Positions 35,438 through 44,307 of a stretch of DNA of 64,000 nucleotides are shown in pieces; the first letter of the stretch is position 1, and every line of letters starts with the position of its first letter. This DNA is from Roseivirga thermotolerans (GTDB lineage Bacteria > Bacteroidota > Bacteroidia > Cytophagales > Cyclobacteriaceae), in contig NZ_BNAG01000001.1 of assembly GCF_014653175.1 (NCBI RefSeq), positions 1 to 64,000 on the forward strand, in the 5' to 3' direction. Under the pieces are notes generated by a model. That model made no database searches. It was not told the DNA's origin and worked only from the letters and a program-made list of their open reading frames with translations. The position numbers and the translations under genes were made by a program.

Positions 35438-36355
35438 ATGAAAAACACCCTGCATATACTGAACGGAGATAGTACTCTTTCCATTTTTAACCAATGTTCA
35501 ATTGCCGGAGACACCTTTGTATGGAGAGAAGTATTGGCTGAAGGACCGGTGAGCCACTTGATAGGATCAGACGCTTTTTGGTTGGAAAGAGAAGCGTTTA
35601 TGACCAGCTTCTTTGAGCTAAAACCTAACCAATATAGAGAGGAAGTAAAGGCTCCATTTGAACAAATGGCCTCTCAAATTACCCACTATGAAGAAGTTGT
35701 GCTCTGGTTTGAATATGATTTGTTTTGTCAAATCAACATGTTGGCACTTATTGAGTGGCTGGGACAAAGGCGTGAAGCCGGACAGACTATTTCACTGGTT
35801 TGTGCAGGAAAAGTACCGGGCGAAGATCAACTGAAAGGGCTTGGCCAGTTAAACCCTGAGCATTATAATGAGCTGTTCAATAGCCGACTAAAACTCAATA
35901 CCCGTGAGTTTGTGTTTGCAGCCGATGTATTTAAACTCTATTGCTCTCCACAGCACAATGAACTCTTTACTTACATTATTCTGCCTTCGCAGGAATTCCC
36001 CTATCTCTCAGAGGCCCTACAGGCACACTTCAGGCGATTTCCCTACCAGTCCATTGGACTGAACGAGATTGAACAGCAGATAATACGCCTCGCTCCTCAG
36101 TGCCAGTCGCAGCACCAGTTGGTGGGCAAATTGCTTCAATGGCAAACCACCTATGGCTTTGGCGACTCACAGTATTTTAGCTATCTCAATTACCTGTCTT
36201 CACTTTTTGAATCGACAGAGCCTCTAAAACTAAAAACAGAGCCCGAATTGAGCTCTGCTATAAATAAGCTTAATCGTAGTTCAGCCCTTGGTGGCACCTC
36301 ATTAAATGATTGGATCTACGACCCGCAAGCAGAAGAACTGCTTAGCGCACCTTAG
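35438..36355 (+). CDS. DUF1835 domain-containing protein
   Basis: 305 residues from ATG 35438, which begins the family motif LHILNGDSTL; the frame open from 35354 translates the terminator hairpin and is rejected. WREVLAEGPV (about 27-36) and EEVVLWFEYDLFCQ (about 86-99) are DUF1835 landmarks. It is cytoplasmic and without catalytic motifs that I can name. Family function is unknown. Its last 14 bp overlap the end of the convergent DUF4097 gene. Confidence 0.85.
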   Translation: MKNTLHILNGDSTLSIFNQCSIAGDTFVWREVLAEGPVSHLIGSDAFWLEREAFMTSFFELKPNQYREEVKAPFEQMASQITHYEEVVLWFEYDLFCQINMLALIEWLGQRREAGQTISLVCAGKVPGEDQLKGLGQLNPEHYNELFNSRLKLNTREFVFAADVFKLYCSPQHNELFTYIILPSQEFPYLSEALQAHFRRFPYQSIGLNEIEQQIIRLAPQCQSQHQLVGKLLQWQTTYGFGDSQYFSYLNYLSSLFESTEPLKLKTEPELSSAINKLNRSSALGGTSLNDWIYDPQAEELLSAP

Positions 36356-37220
36356 TATCGAGCCGTACCCGGCCATCATTGATTCTAATTTCTACATCGG
36401 CACTGCCTCCCGGCAACGACAAGCGCACCCGATTATCGGTTTCTTCTTGTACCGTAAAGCCCATGCCTGAGTTTACGCGGCCATCGTCTTTGCTAATGAG
36501 AAACTTTCCTCCCCCACTTAGCACGGTAAACTCTATATTGGCATCATCAGACCGAATGTCATATACGCCATTGTCGGCTAGGGTGGTTTCTAACGAAACA
36601 TTCCCATCTTCTATGACAATTTCCAGTTCCGTAAAGGCTGCATTCCTAATGTCGAGGTCGCCATCCTCGCTATTGGCGTAAAAGCGCCCTGTTCCACCGG
36701 CCAATCGCAAGTCGCCATCTTCCAGACGCACATCTATATTGCTGCTTTTTGTATCGTAAATATCAATATCGCCATCCTCACTGCTTATGCTAATGGCCCC
36801 GTGTATACTTTTAATAATGTAGTCATCATCTTCGCCCCGCACACGCAGCGAACCATTGCTTGGCATTTCTATCACTATTTCGTATTCGGTACGAAAAGAG
36901 CCCATGCTAAAAGACACCGAACCAGAGCGTCTTTCTTCAATAAACAGATCACCTCCTTTTTCTTCTACTTCAACGCTAAACCTTCTTCGGCCGGAACGGA
37001 TGCCATTCACCTGTTCAAACCGATCTATTTTCACGTGCACATCGCTTCTGTCGGTACCTGTAATCCGAACATCAGCATCTGACGAAACCAGGTGCACCGT
37101 TCCGTTGGCACCGAGGGCATAAACTTGATCCAGATGAAATTCGCCTTCTTTCTGGGCTTGAAGGTTATTAGTGGCCAGCAGCATCAGTACTATTCCACAA
37201 ATACTAAACAGTTGTTTCAT
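36342..37220 (-). CDS. Exported DUF4097-type beta-helix protein
   Basis: 292 residues. The signal peptide MKQLFSICGIVLMLLATN ends LQAQ. The rest is a regular series of short strands with the EDGD pattern (ISSEDGDIDI, VRLEDGDLRL, NSEDGDLDIR, IVIEDGNVSL, ISKDDGRV), typical of DUF4097/adhesin-like right-handed beta helices. It ends in GGSADVEIRINDGRVRLDTKVR (about 271-292). It is probably periplasmic or surface-located; role unknown. Confidence 0.87.
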   Translation of the reverse strand: MKQLFSICGIVLMLLATNNLQAQKEGEFHLDQVYALGANGTVHLVSSDADVRITGTDRSDVHVKIDRFEQVNGIRSGRRRFSVEVEEKGGDLFIEERRSGSVSFSMGSFRTEYEIVIEMPSNGSLRVRGEDDDYIIKSIHGAISISSEDGDIDIYDTKSSNIDVRLEDGDLRLAGGTGRFYANSEDGDLDIRNAAFTELEIVIEDGNVSLETTLADNGVYDIRSDDANIEFTVLSGGGKFLISKDDGRVNSGMGFTVQEETDNRVRLSLPGGSADVEIRINDGRVRLDTKVR

Positions 37221-37278
37221 GCTATTTTGAGTTTGAGTTGAATGCTGAATTTAGCAAAATCCAACCACAGTAGCACTT

Positions 37279-38577
37279 CTACCGCTTTCTTCTGCCTCTC
37301 TTTTTGGGTTTCGAAGGGTTGGAAAACTTCTTCTTCTTTTCGTGAAAAGCCCCCTGAAACGTAGGATCCATCTTCTTTCTGTAAGTATCTAAAGCGCGGG
37401 CTATTTCCTGTTGCTCAGCAAAAGGAGTCTTTTCAATGGTTACTTGCGGAGGTATAGCAGCCCGTGGAATGTCTTGCCGAATGATCTTCTCAATTCTGGG
37501 CACATGTACCATTTCTATTTCATTGGCAAATGTAATCGCCTGCCCTTCTTGTTCGGCCCTTCCCGTTCGGCCAATGCGATGCACATAATCTTCATAAATA
37601 AGAGGCAGGTCGAAATTAATGACGTGAGACACCATTGAAATGTCCATTCCTCTAGCGGTAACATCGGTAGAAACCAACACGCGTATATCGCCTTCTTTAA
37701 ACTCATTTACGGCATTGATCCTGCTATTCTGCCCTTTGTTGGCATGCACAACGCGTACGGGGCCAAGCTCCTTTCGTTCAATATACTTGGCAATGTTATC
37801 GGCACTCGACTTGGTTTTCACAAAAACAATGACCCGCGAGAAGTCGGGGCTCTCCAAAAAATGAATGAGCAAATTGATTTTTGTTTTGAAGTTGGGCACC
37901 TCATAGAGTACCTGATCTATGGTTTCGGCCACCGTGGCCTGAGGAGCCACTTCAATGCGCTCAGGAAATTCCAAAAATTCCTCGGTGAGTTTCACTACCT
38001 TATCGGCCATGGTAGCCGAAAACAACATGTTCTGCCGTTTGCGCGGAACCACCTCCAGTATTCTCCTGATCTGAGGTAGAAAACCCATGTCCATCATTTT
38101 ATCGGCCTCATCCAGAATGAGAGTCTTTATACCCTTCGGCACTATATGCCCTTTGGAATAGATATCCAGAAAACGACCGGGGGTGCTGATGAGCACATCG
38201 ACCCCTTTTTCCACTTCTTCAATCTGTGTCTTAGGCCCAACACCCCCATACAGGGCTGCCATTCTGAGGTCGGTATATTTGGCCAAAGCGCTAAAACTTT
38301 CAGCTATTTGTAAAACCAGCTCACGGGTAGGTGCAAGAATAAGAGCTCGTGGATGCTCTCCCTGAGCATATTTAACTTTCATTACCAGGGGCGCAACAAA
38401 AGCCAGGGTCTTTCCCGTGCCCGTTTGAGCAATACCAAACAAATCGTGTCCGGCCAGAGCCACAGGAATTACCTTAGACTGAATTTCTGTTGGTTTTTCA
38501 AACCCCAGGTCATCAATGGCGTTAAGTATTTGTCGATTTAACTTAAGGTCGTCAAATAAATGAGTTTCTGCTGCCAT
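37279..38577 (-). CDS. DEAD-box RNA helicase
   Basis: 432 residues from ATG 38577; an in-frame ATG at 38610 overlaps the divergent dihydroorotase frame. Motifs in order: Q motif (GFEKPTEIQ), I AQTGTGKT, Ia APTRELV, Ib TPGR, II LDEAD, III SAT, IV VIVFVKT, V DVTARGMD and VI HRIGRTGRA. The tail is strongly basic (KKKKFSNPSKPKKRGRRKR), suited to RNA binding. It belongs to the RhlE/DbpA-like group with a cytoplasmic role in ribosome assembly or RNA turnover. Confidence 0.93.
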   Translation of the reverse strand: MAAETHLFDDLKLNRQILNAIDDLGFEKPTEIQSKVIPVALAGHDLFGIAQTGTGKTLAFVAPLVMKVKYAQGEHPRALILAPTRELVLQIAESFSALAKYTDLRMAALYGGVGPKTQIEEVEKGVDVLISTPGRFLDIYSKGHIVPKGIKTLILDEADKMMDMGFLPQIRRILEVVPRKRQNMLFSATMADKVVKLTEEFLEFPERIEVAPQATVAETIDQVLYEVPNFKTKINLLIHFLESPDFSRVIVFVKTKSSADNIAKYIERKELGPVRVVHANKGQNSRINAVNEFKEGDIRVLVSTDVTARGMDISMVSHVINFDLPLIYEDYVHRIGRTGRAEQEGQAITFANEIEMVHVPRIEKIIRQDIPRAAIPPQVTIEKTPFAEQQEIARALDTYRKKMDPTFQGAFHEKKKKFSNPSKPKKRGRRKR

Positions 38578-38644
38578 TTTCAGTCGATTCGTATTTGTTT
38601 TGCTCTGCAATTACGCTAAAAAACCCCAACTAAATAAAAAGCTT

Positions 38645-39982
38645 ATGGCCTCTACCTTACTACTCAACGGAACCCTGGTAAATGAAGGAAAGATTTTTGA
38701 AGCGGATATTCTTATAGCCAACGGGCGAATAGAGCGGATTGGCAAGGACCTTCAGCATGTAGCGGCCGACCAAACCATTGACGCCACCGGCCTGCACATA
38801 TTGCCGGGGCTTATCGATGATCAGGTGCATTTTCGCGAACCTGGCCTTACCCACAAAGCAGAAATTTATACTGAATCGCGTGCGGCTGTTGCCGGTGGTA
38901 TTACCTCTTTTATGGAAATGCCCAACACCGTACCCAATACGCTGACACAAGAATTACTACAGCACAAATACGACATTGCCGCCAGAAACAGTATTGCCAA
39001 TTATAGCTTTTTTATGGGTGCCTCTAACGACAATATCGATGAGGTACTCAAAACCAATCCTAAAAATGTTTGCGGAGTAAAGATTTTCATGGGTTCTTCT
39101 ACAGGCAATATGCTGGTAGACAACCAAAAAACGCTGGAACATATCTTCAGCAACTCGCCCACGCTAATTGCCACACACTGCGAGTCTGAAGAAATTATAA
39201 GGGCCAACACGGCCAAAGCCCGGGAGCAGTATGGTGAGCAGGTACCCATGCACATGCACCCGGTAATTCGGAATGAAGAGGCTTGCTACGCTTCTTCATC
39301 GGCTGCCATAGCATTAGCCAAAAAGACAGGAGCGCGCTTGCATATTCTGCATATTTCTACCGGCAAAGAAACATTACAGTTCGACAATAGCATTCCGCTC
39401 AAAGAGAAGAAAATTACGGCAGAGGCCTGTGTACACCATTTGTGGTTTACAGACGCTGATTATGCGGAAAAGGGCAGCCTGATTAAGTGGAACCCGGCCG
39501 TAAAAACAGCTACAGACAGAGAAATGATTAGGAAAGCGGTGAATGAAAACCGCATAGATGTATTGGCCACAGACCATGCTCCTCACACTTTGGAAGAAAA
39601 GCAAAACAGCTACTTTTCAGCTCCTTCGGGTGGTCCTTTGGTGCAACATAACCTACCCGCTTTGCTAGACTTATACCATCAGGGAGTCTTCAGTCTGGAA
39701 AAGATAGTGGAGAAATCGGCCCATGCGGTAGCCGAATTGTTTGAGATAACGAACAGGGGCTACATTAGAGAAGGCTATCAGGCCGACCTTGTGGTGGTTA
39801 ACCTGAACAAAGCCTGGGAGGTTCACCCATCGAACCTGCTGTATAAATGTGGCTGGTCGCCCTTCGAAGGCCACCAATTTAAAGCCAGTGTAGAAAAGAC
39901 TTTTGTAAACGGACACCTGGTGTATAGTGACGGACAGGTAATTGAAGGCACTACGGGAGAAAGACTTTTATTTTCTCGATAA
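38645..39982 (+). CDS. pyrC: Dihydroorotase (type I-like)
   Basis: 445 residues from ATG 38645. Metal and substrate motifs are visible: DDQVHFREPG (HxR) near 60-69, GGITSFMEMPNT, GVKIFMGSSTGN (lysine that is often carboxylated), HCES, LHILHIST and LATDHAPHT with the catalytic Asp. It closes carbamoyl-aspartate to dihydroorotate in pyrimidine synthesis. The length and SSTGNM fit the dihydroorotase branch rather than allantoinase. It is divergent from the helicase, with 67 bp between the starts. Confidence 0.9.
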   Translation: MASTLLLNGTLVNEGKIFEADILIANGRIERIGKDLQHVAADQTIDATGLHILPGLIDDQVHFREPGLTHKAEIYTESRAAVAGGITSFMEMPNTVPNTLTQELLQHKYDIAARNSIANYSFFMGASNDNIDEVLKTNPKNVCGVKIFMGSSTGNMLVDNQKTLEHIFSNSPTLIATHCESEEIIRANTAKAREQYGEQVPMHMHPVIRNEEACYASSSAAIALAKKTGARLHILHISTGKETLQFDNSIPLKEKKITAEACVHHLWFTDADYAEKGSLIKWNPAVKTATDREMIRKAVNENRIDVLATDHAPHTLEEKQNSYFSAPSGGPLVQHNLPALLDLYHQGVFSLEKIVEKSAHAVAELFEITNRGYIREGYQADLVVVNLNKAWEVHPSNLLYKCGWSPFEGHQFKASVEKTFVNGHLVYSDGQVIEGTTGERLLFSR

Positions 39983-39997
39983 TTTCAAAAGAGGTTA

Positions 39998-40028
39998 TTT
40001 GCAAATTCGCATCTAACACTTACTTTTG
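39998..40028 (+). promoter_or_regulatory. Promoter of tRNA-His (-33 TTTG, -7 TACTTTTG)
   Basis: TTTG (39998-40001) and TACTTTTG (40021-40028) are 19 bp apart, the standard Bacteroidota sigma-factor spacing, 29 bp before the mature tRNA. It is the best promoter match in the window. Confidence 0.75.
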
Positions 40029-40057
40029 CAGACCCAAACACCTACGGTGTTTAAACG

Positions 40058-40131
40058 GTGGTTGTAGTTCAGTTGGTTAGAACGCCTGATTGTGGTTCAG
40101 GAGGTCGTGGGTTCGAGTCCCATCTTCCACC
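40058..40131 (+). tRNA. tRNA-His (anticodon GUG)
   Basis: The cloverleaf is complete: D-arm with AGTTGGTT, anticodon stem CCTGA/TCAGG around loop TTGTGGT (anticodon GTG), and T-arm GTGGG-TTCGAGT-CCCAT. G at 40057 can be the extra G-1 of tRNA-His, facing C73. No CCA is encoded. In the acceptor stem positions 5-68 and 6-67 read T/T, so two U-U pairs are predicted. A terminator follows. Confidence 0.95.
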
Positions 40132-40136
40132 CTTAA

Positions 40137-40167
40137 AAGCCAGTTACGCAAGTAGCTGGCTTTTTTT
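40137..40167 (+). terminator. Terminator of tRNA-His
   Basis: AAGCCAG (40137-40143) with inner TAC pairs with GTA and CTGGC/TT (40152-40162), loop GCAA, followed by seven Ts. Confidence 0.92.
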
Positions 40168-40318
40168 GTTTGCAGAAACATTTTTCATTTTGGAGATAGA
40201 AACAAACTCAATACACCAACCCATCAAAAGCTCTACGGCAACCTTGCTTTAATCCCCTTTGACTTCAGGTGTATATGCATCATCCTTCCCTACCGCTTTT
40301 TCGAAAATTTAAAGCTTC

Positions 40319-40348
40319 TTTGAACTATATGTACGTACATATAGTTTG
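40319..40348 (+). promoter_or_regulatory. YceI promoter with a 24-bp palindromic operator
   Basis: AACTATATGTAC (40323-40334) is followed directly by its exact reverse complement GTACATATAGTT (40335-40346). It sits between a TTTG (40319-40322) and a -7-like TATAGTTTG (40340-40348), so a bound protein would block the promoter. The perfect, spacer-free palindrome resembles MarR-type operators; no MarR gene lies nearby. Confidence 0.75.
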
Positions 40349-40375
40349 ATGACTATTACTTGAAAGAAAAGAAAA

Positions 40376-40912
40376 ATGGAAACAGCAACTAAAACATTGT
40401 GGAAAATTGATCCAACGCATAGCGAGGTTCAGTTTAAAGTAAAACACCTGGTTATTTCAACCGTAACTGGGCAATTCAACCGTTTTGAAGGCAGCCTTGA
40501 GGCTGAGTCTGACGATTTTGATGGCGCCACTGCGGGGTTCACTCTGGAAACCACCAGCGTAGACACCAACCAATCCGATCGGGACAATCACCTAAAAAGT
40601 GTCGACTTCTTTGATGCAGAAAAATTCCCTCACATTACGTTTAAGGGCTCTTTGAAAAAAGTAGCCGATAACCAATACAAACTGGCCGGACCACTCACCA
40701 TCAAGGGCATTACCAAAGAAGTGGAGCTCGATGTGGAACATGGAGGCACTATGGTAGACGGTTACGGACAAACCAAGGCCGGATTCGAGATTAGCGGATC
40801 TATTGACCGAAAAGAGTTTGGTTTAACCTGGAGCATGGTTACTGAGGCCGGTGGTGTAGTAGTTGGCGATCGGGTAAAGCTTCAGCTAAACATTCAGCTT
40901 ACTCAAGCCTAA
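40376..40912 (+). CDS. YceI-family lipid-binding protein
   Basis: 178 residues. The YceI lipocalin-like barrel is clear: WKIDPTHSEVQFKVKHLVIS, GQFNRFEGSLE, SVDTNQSDRDNHLKSVDFFDAEKFP and LTIKGITKEVEL (given as landmarks over residues 8-125). No signal peptide is present, unlike E. coli YceI, so it is likely cytoplasmic. The family binds polyisoprenoid or other long lipids. It is a single gene with a palindromic operator upstream and its own terminator. Confidence 0.9.
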   Translation: METATKTLWKIDPTHSEVQFKVKHLVISTVTGQFNRFEGSLEAESDDFDGATAGFTLETTSVDTNQSDRDNHLKSVDFFDAEKFPHITFKGSLKKVADNQYKLAGPLTIKGITKEVELDVEHGGTMVDGYGQTKAGFEISGSIDRKEFGLTWSMVTEAGGVVVGDRVKLQLNIQLTQA

Positions 40913-40938
40913 ACACCTATGCTAGTCAATAAGCTACT

Positions 40939-40970
40939 GCCCTGCTCCCAACTTTTGGGACGGGGCTTTT
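40939..40970 (+). terminator. Terminator of the YceI gene
   Basis: GCCCT (40939-40943) with TCCCAA (40946-40951) pairs with TTGGGA (40955-40960) and GGGGC (40962-40966), followed by four Ts. Confidence 0.8.
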
Positions 40971-40981
40971 CTATAGCCCCT

Positions 40982-41797
40982 TTAACACTGCCTGCCTTCT
41001 AAGCCCAACAGCCCCTGCTTGGTCTCTTGCAGATCGCTGGGGCTATGTTTATATCGCTTTATGCGACTAAAGGCATTGAACACTCCCTGATCGTTGAGTC
41101 GTACAATTCGCTCCGAATTAACAATGCACACAGATGCCACTGCCGGATCGATAGGCCGCAGGCCGCGAAGAGCCACGTTAGTAGATTCTCCATTGCAGTT
41201 GGAAAATAGTAGCAGGTTGGCCGAAAGGTTTTCCACTTCAAATTGGGCATGCTCACCAATGGTGCCAACATGCAATATTTCAGCGCAATTGTTTTTGAGC
41301 TTCAGGATATCGAACCTTTCCGGGCAAATAAATATGGTAGACTTAAACGAATTCTTCTGAATGTCTCCGTTGTAGCTCAGACTGGCTTGCATTATGTGGT
41401 TTTCACAACCTAACTCGATGGACTCAAACACCTCGTTGTGTTCAATGACCAGCGAATTAATGGCAGAGGCACCAATTGTCACCGACTTGGCCTGAACAGA
41501 CTTCTTTACTTCGAACTGAAGCACCTCCGTCTGCTTTACAGACAGATGTCTAAAATCGCAGGCTCGAAGACTAAGCTTCCCAATTTTGGAACCTGAAAAA
41601 CTCAGGTCGCCTGAAAAACGACAATTGCGAAAGCTCAACTCCTGGAAAACACTGTCTCTGAAATGAATGTCGTATGGAAAATGTAGACCCTCAAGCTTTA
41701 CCTTGTCCACGAGCCGCACCGGGTATTGCGATATACGAAACTCCAGATCTTCACCTTTCAGTATTTTGAGAAATTGTCTGCTATTGATGGTCCTCAT
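40982..41797 (-). CDS. Protein of unknown function with pentapeptide-like strand pattern
   Basis: 271 residues, no signal peptide or membrane segment. From about 35 to 120 the sequence steps through short strands of the kind FRDSVFQELSFRNCRF, SFSGSKIGKLSLRACDF, which resemble a degenerate pentapeptide-type or other beta-helix. The later part has CIVNSERIVRLNDQG. I do not recognise a family. It stands alone between two terminator-like or gene-free stretches. Codon use is like its neighbours. Confidence 0.7.
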   Translation of the reverse strand: MRTINSRQFLKILKGEDLEFRISQYPVRLVDKVKLEGLHFPYDIHFRDSVFQELSFRNCRFSGDLSFSGSKIGKLSLRACDFRHLSVKQTEVLQFEVKKSVQAKSVTIGASAINSLVIEHNEVFESIELGCENHIMQASLSYNGDIQKNSFKSTIFICPERFDILKLKNNCAEILHVGTIGEHAQFEVENLSANLLLFSNCNGESTNVALRGLRPIDPAVASVCIVNSERIVRLNDQGVFNAFSRIKRYKHSPSDLQETKQGLLGLEGRQC

Positions 41798-42085
41798 GCC
41801 AATGCCTTTTGCAACAAAAACAATGCCCCATAATTAGTCGGTCTGCCCGGACTTGACAATACCTAAATCTGGGTATATGTAGAAATAGCCCTTCTTTTGG
41901 GTCAAAGGTGTTGCAAGCAATTGTAATAAGCAACTTTTCCTTTCATCACACATATCGGACATTATGCGGAATTTAAGGGCTATATACTTGATTTTGTGCG
42001 CTTTAAATATTTCCTTCGTGTCGTTCCCTAATTCAGCGAACTTCTTGTAAAATTTAGTTTACTCACTAAAAACCAGACTTAACGA

Positions 42086-42463
42086 ATGAAGACAACCTAT
42101 GCATTGTCGCATGTAATAGAATATGACCCCACTGAAAAGACGCTCCTTGAGGAGATAAAAAAATGGGTCGACTCTAATATGATGATGATGGACAATAGGT
42201 TTATCTGGAAGGTGGGTCTTGCCACCAGTGAGGACATTGTAAAAGTTGCCGGTAAGGTACGGAGCGATTATGAATGTAAGCACTTTAAATACTGGCGTTG
42301 CGAATCTTTCCGGCTGGCTATACATACCCTGAGCAAGCTCACCAAGTATCCGTTCATTTTTAAGTCGAATCTTAACCAATATTCAGGCAAGGGTGTATAT
42401 ATATTCGTATACAAAGCCCCATGCCCTTCAAAAAATCTCTTTTATCACACGCTTCACTATTAG
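42086..42463 (+). CDS. Small protein of unknown function
   Basis: 125 residues. The protein is soluble and basic, with four consecutive Met at 32-35 and a repeat-free sequence (WVDSNMMMMDNRFIWKVG, RCESFRLAIHTLSK). No family is recognised. The upstream 288 bp (41798-42085) hold no clear signal. It is followed after 32 bp by another small gene in the same direction. Confidence 0.6.
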   Translation: MKTTYALSHVIEYDPTEKTLLEEIKKWVDSNMMMMDNRFIWKVGLATSEDIVKVAGKVRSDYECKHFKYWRCESFRLAIHTLSKLTKYPFIFKSNLNQYSGKGVYIFVYKAPCPSKNLFYHTLHY

Positions 42464-42495
42464 ACTTTTTCTGATTTCCTTATCTTCATAAGGCA

Positions 42496-42756
42496 ATGAA
42501 CGAAGAGTTAGAGCACTTTTTTGAACAACCACTGAGCGAGCAGATTGAATATTTGTATAGAAATGGTGCCTTTCAATTGGCCATTCGTTACTATGGCTAC
42601 AAAGTAAATCTCTATTTGCTGGAAAACATCTTTGTGGAAGTGTTCTACAATCACAAACTAGACCGCATAGAAAGCATTCAACCGTTAGACTACCAGCATT
42701 CGCGTATGAAGTTTTATGCCGATCAGATACAGATTGGAAGTTTGCTAAAGGCCTAG
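42496..42756 (+). CDS. Small conserved-looking hypothetical protein
   Basis: 86 residues: acidic N-terminus (MNEELEHFFEQPL), aromatic-rich middle (YLYRNGAFQLAIRYYGYKVNLYLL) and a basic end. No membrane or export signal is present, and no family is recognised. Its final 12 bp overlap the end of coaE on the other strand, which argues for a true, compact gene. Confidence 0.65.
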   Translation: MNEELEHFFEQPLSEQIEYLYRNGAFQLAIRYYGYKVNLYLLENIFVEVFYNHKLDRIESIQPLDYQHSRMKFYADQIQIGSLLKA

Positions 42757-43344
42757 TAAACTTTTATGAATTTGAAGCACCTGTGGTATTACAAGTGCAT
42801 TTCCCGAATTGTCTATCAGATAGTCGGCCAGTTTTTTCCGCTGAGCATCCCCCACCTGTCTCTCCATAATATCTTCTACCTGTTGCCTGTTGCGCTGTTC
42901 GTCTCTGAGTAACACACGTTCCAGCCGTACCGCCCTAGGTGCCATTACGCAAATGGTCTGATCCAACTGCTTGTAGCTCTCTGTTTCAAAAAGTAGTGCC
43001 GCTTCTTTGAGCACATAAGGCACCGACTGATAACCAGCCGCCCATTGATCGAAGTCCTGAGCCACAGCCGGGTGTACCAAACTATTGAGTATGGCCAGTT
43101 CTTGAGGGTTGGAGAATACTCTTGAAGCCAAATAGCTTCTATTCAATTCGCCATTTGGCAAATAACTCTCCGCACCAAAGGCTTCAGCAATGCCCTGTCT
43201 CAGGGTATCGCTCTCTATCATCAATTGTTTACCCCGATCGTCTGCATAATACACCGGCACACCCAACAGTTGAAACATTTTGGTCACGGTAGATTTTCCG
43301 GAACCTATGCCCCCGGTAATACCAATTAAGCGTGGCTTATTCAT
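42745..43344 (-). CDS. coaE: Dephospho-CoA kinase
   Basis: 199 residues. The P-loop GGIGSGKST (11-19), YADDRGKQL (33-41), LVHPAVAQDF and KEAALLFET fit CoaE. It phosphorylates dephospho-CoA, the last step of CoA synthesis. It overlaps the YbbR gene by 8 bp and ends the nusB-to-coaE cluster, whose gene order is common in Bacteroidota. Confidence 0.96.
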   Translation of the reverse strand: MNKPRLIGITGGIGSGKSTVTKMFQLLGVPVYYADDRGKQLMIESDTLRQGIAEAFGAESYLPNGELNRSYLASRVFSNPQELAILNSLVHPAVAQDFDQWAAGYQSVPYVLKEAALLFETESYKQLDQTICVMAPRAVRLERVLLRDEQRNRQQVEDIMERQVGDAQRKKLADYLIDNSGNALVIPQVLQIHKSLLGL

Positions 43345-44305
43345 TTCGGGTTACTTTCACTGTTTGTGGCTCGGCACTCACCTGACGGTATGCCTTGTTC
43401 AAAACCTGTATTCTCAAGCGAATGGTAGAATCTGCCGACATTTCCCGATACCTGGCCTGTACCGTCATTGGCAATGAATCGGTGGCATCAAACGCTGTTT
43501 CGGGTACTTTAAAACGAACCCTTACTTTTTGAGGGCTTGGGCCATAACCCTGCGGAAATCCTCTTGTCTCAACAGCAAGCTCTGAGTCCATAGATAGCAT
43601 GCGCACAACCAGAAAACTCACTTGTACCGAATTGGTAGAGGCCTCTACCCATTCCGGTAGTTGTGGCAGGTCTATATCATCTTCAAAGTCGGCCGAAACA
43701 TCATCAATTGCTTTTCTGAGCCAAAGGGTATCCCCAATTTCTTCCAGAGCAGACTGTGGGCCTGTGAGCGTAATGGTAGACGGAGTCAAGACCATGTCTG
43801 AGCTCCTAATGTAGTTTTCGTTGAGCGATACAGCGGCCGTATCGTATTGCACAAAAACCTCACGGGTTACCTTCCGCTCTATTTTATAGCGTAGCGTATC
43901 ACTTAAAAAATAGTTGACAGAAAGGGGCTCCAGTTCGGGCATAATTTCCGAGCGCAAACCGGCTGTGAGCAAATAGCCCGATTCTGTAGGGCGATCTATC
44001 CGAATTTGAACCGGCTTCATTTTGAAACCGAATGAACGCGTCATTAAATCCCAGCCTCCACCGGAAACCTCTATGGGAATTCGCGTAGGCAGGGGTTCTG
44101 TGGCTATGTATTGTGTTTGGTCGTATTCAATGGCCACTGGATAGTTGATCCTGGTTACGTAATCGTTCTTATTCAGGGCGTTGAAAAACCAAAAGGTGGT
44201 AGACAGCGCAAAGCATATCAGTACCACCTTTATTTTTTCGTCTTTCGTGCTCGGAGCGTTGAAAGACCTTCTGAGCTTATCGAGTATGTCTTCAGCCTTG
44301 CTCAA
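43337..44305 (-). CDS. YbbR/CdaR-like membrane-anchored protein
   Basis: 322 residues. A cytoplasmic N-terminus (1-25), one membrane segment (about 26-44, VVLICFALSTTFWFFNAL) and YbbR-type repeats outside (PTRIPIEVSGGGWDLM near 74; VTLTGPQSALEEIGDTLWL-like segment near 180; a later repeat near 270) are visible. Relatives in Firmicutes regulate a diadenylate cyclase; here no such gene is adjacent, so the role is open. It lies 2 bp after yajC. Confidence 0.82.
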   Translation of the reverse strand: MSKAEDILDKLRRSFNAPSTKDEKIKVVLICFALSTTFWFFNALNKNDYVTRINYPVAIEYDQTQYIATEPLPTRIPIEVSGGGWDLMTRSFGFKMKPVQIRIDRPTESGYLLTAGLRSEIMPELEPLSVNYFLSDTLRYKIERKVTREVFVQYDTAAVSLNENYIRSSDMVLTPSTITLTGPQSALEEIGDTLWLRKAIDDVSADFEDDIDLPQLPEWVEASTNSVQVSFLVVRMLSMDSELAVETRGFPQGYGPSPQKVRVRFKVPETAFDATDSLPMTVQARYREMSADSTIRLRIQVLNKAYRQVSAEPQTVKVTRNE

Positions 44306-44307
44306 GA

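Noticed and set aside
41798-42085. 288-bp gap considered for a small RNA or promoter array
   Set aside because: No terminator, paired element or strong hairpin was found; a single GTGCGCTTT has no partner at 21 bp.
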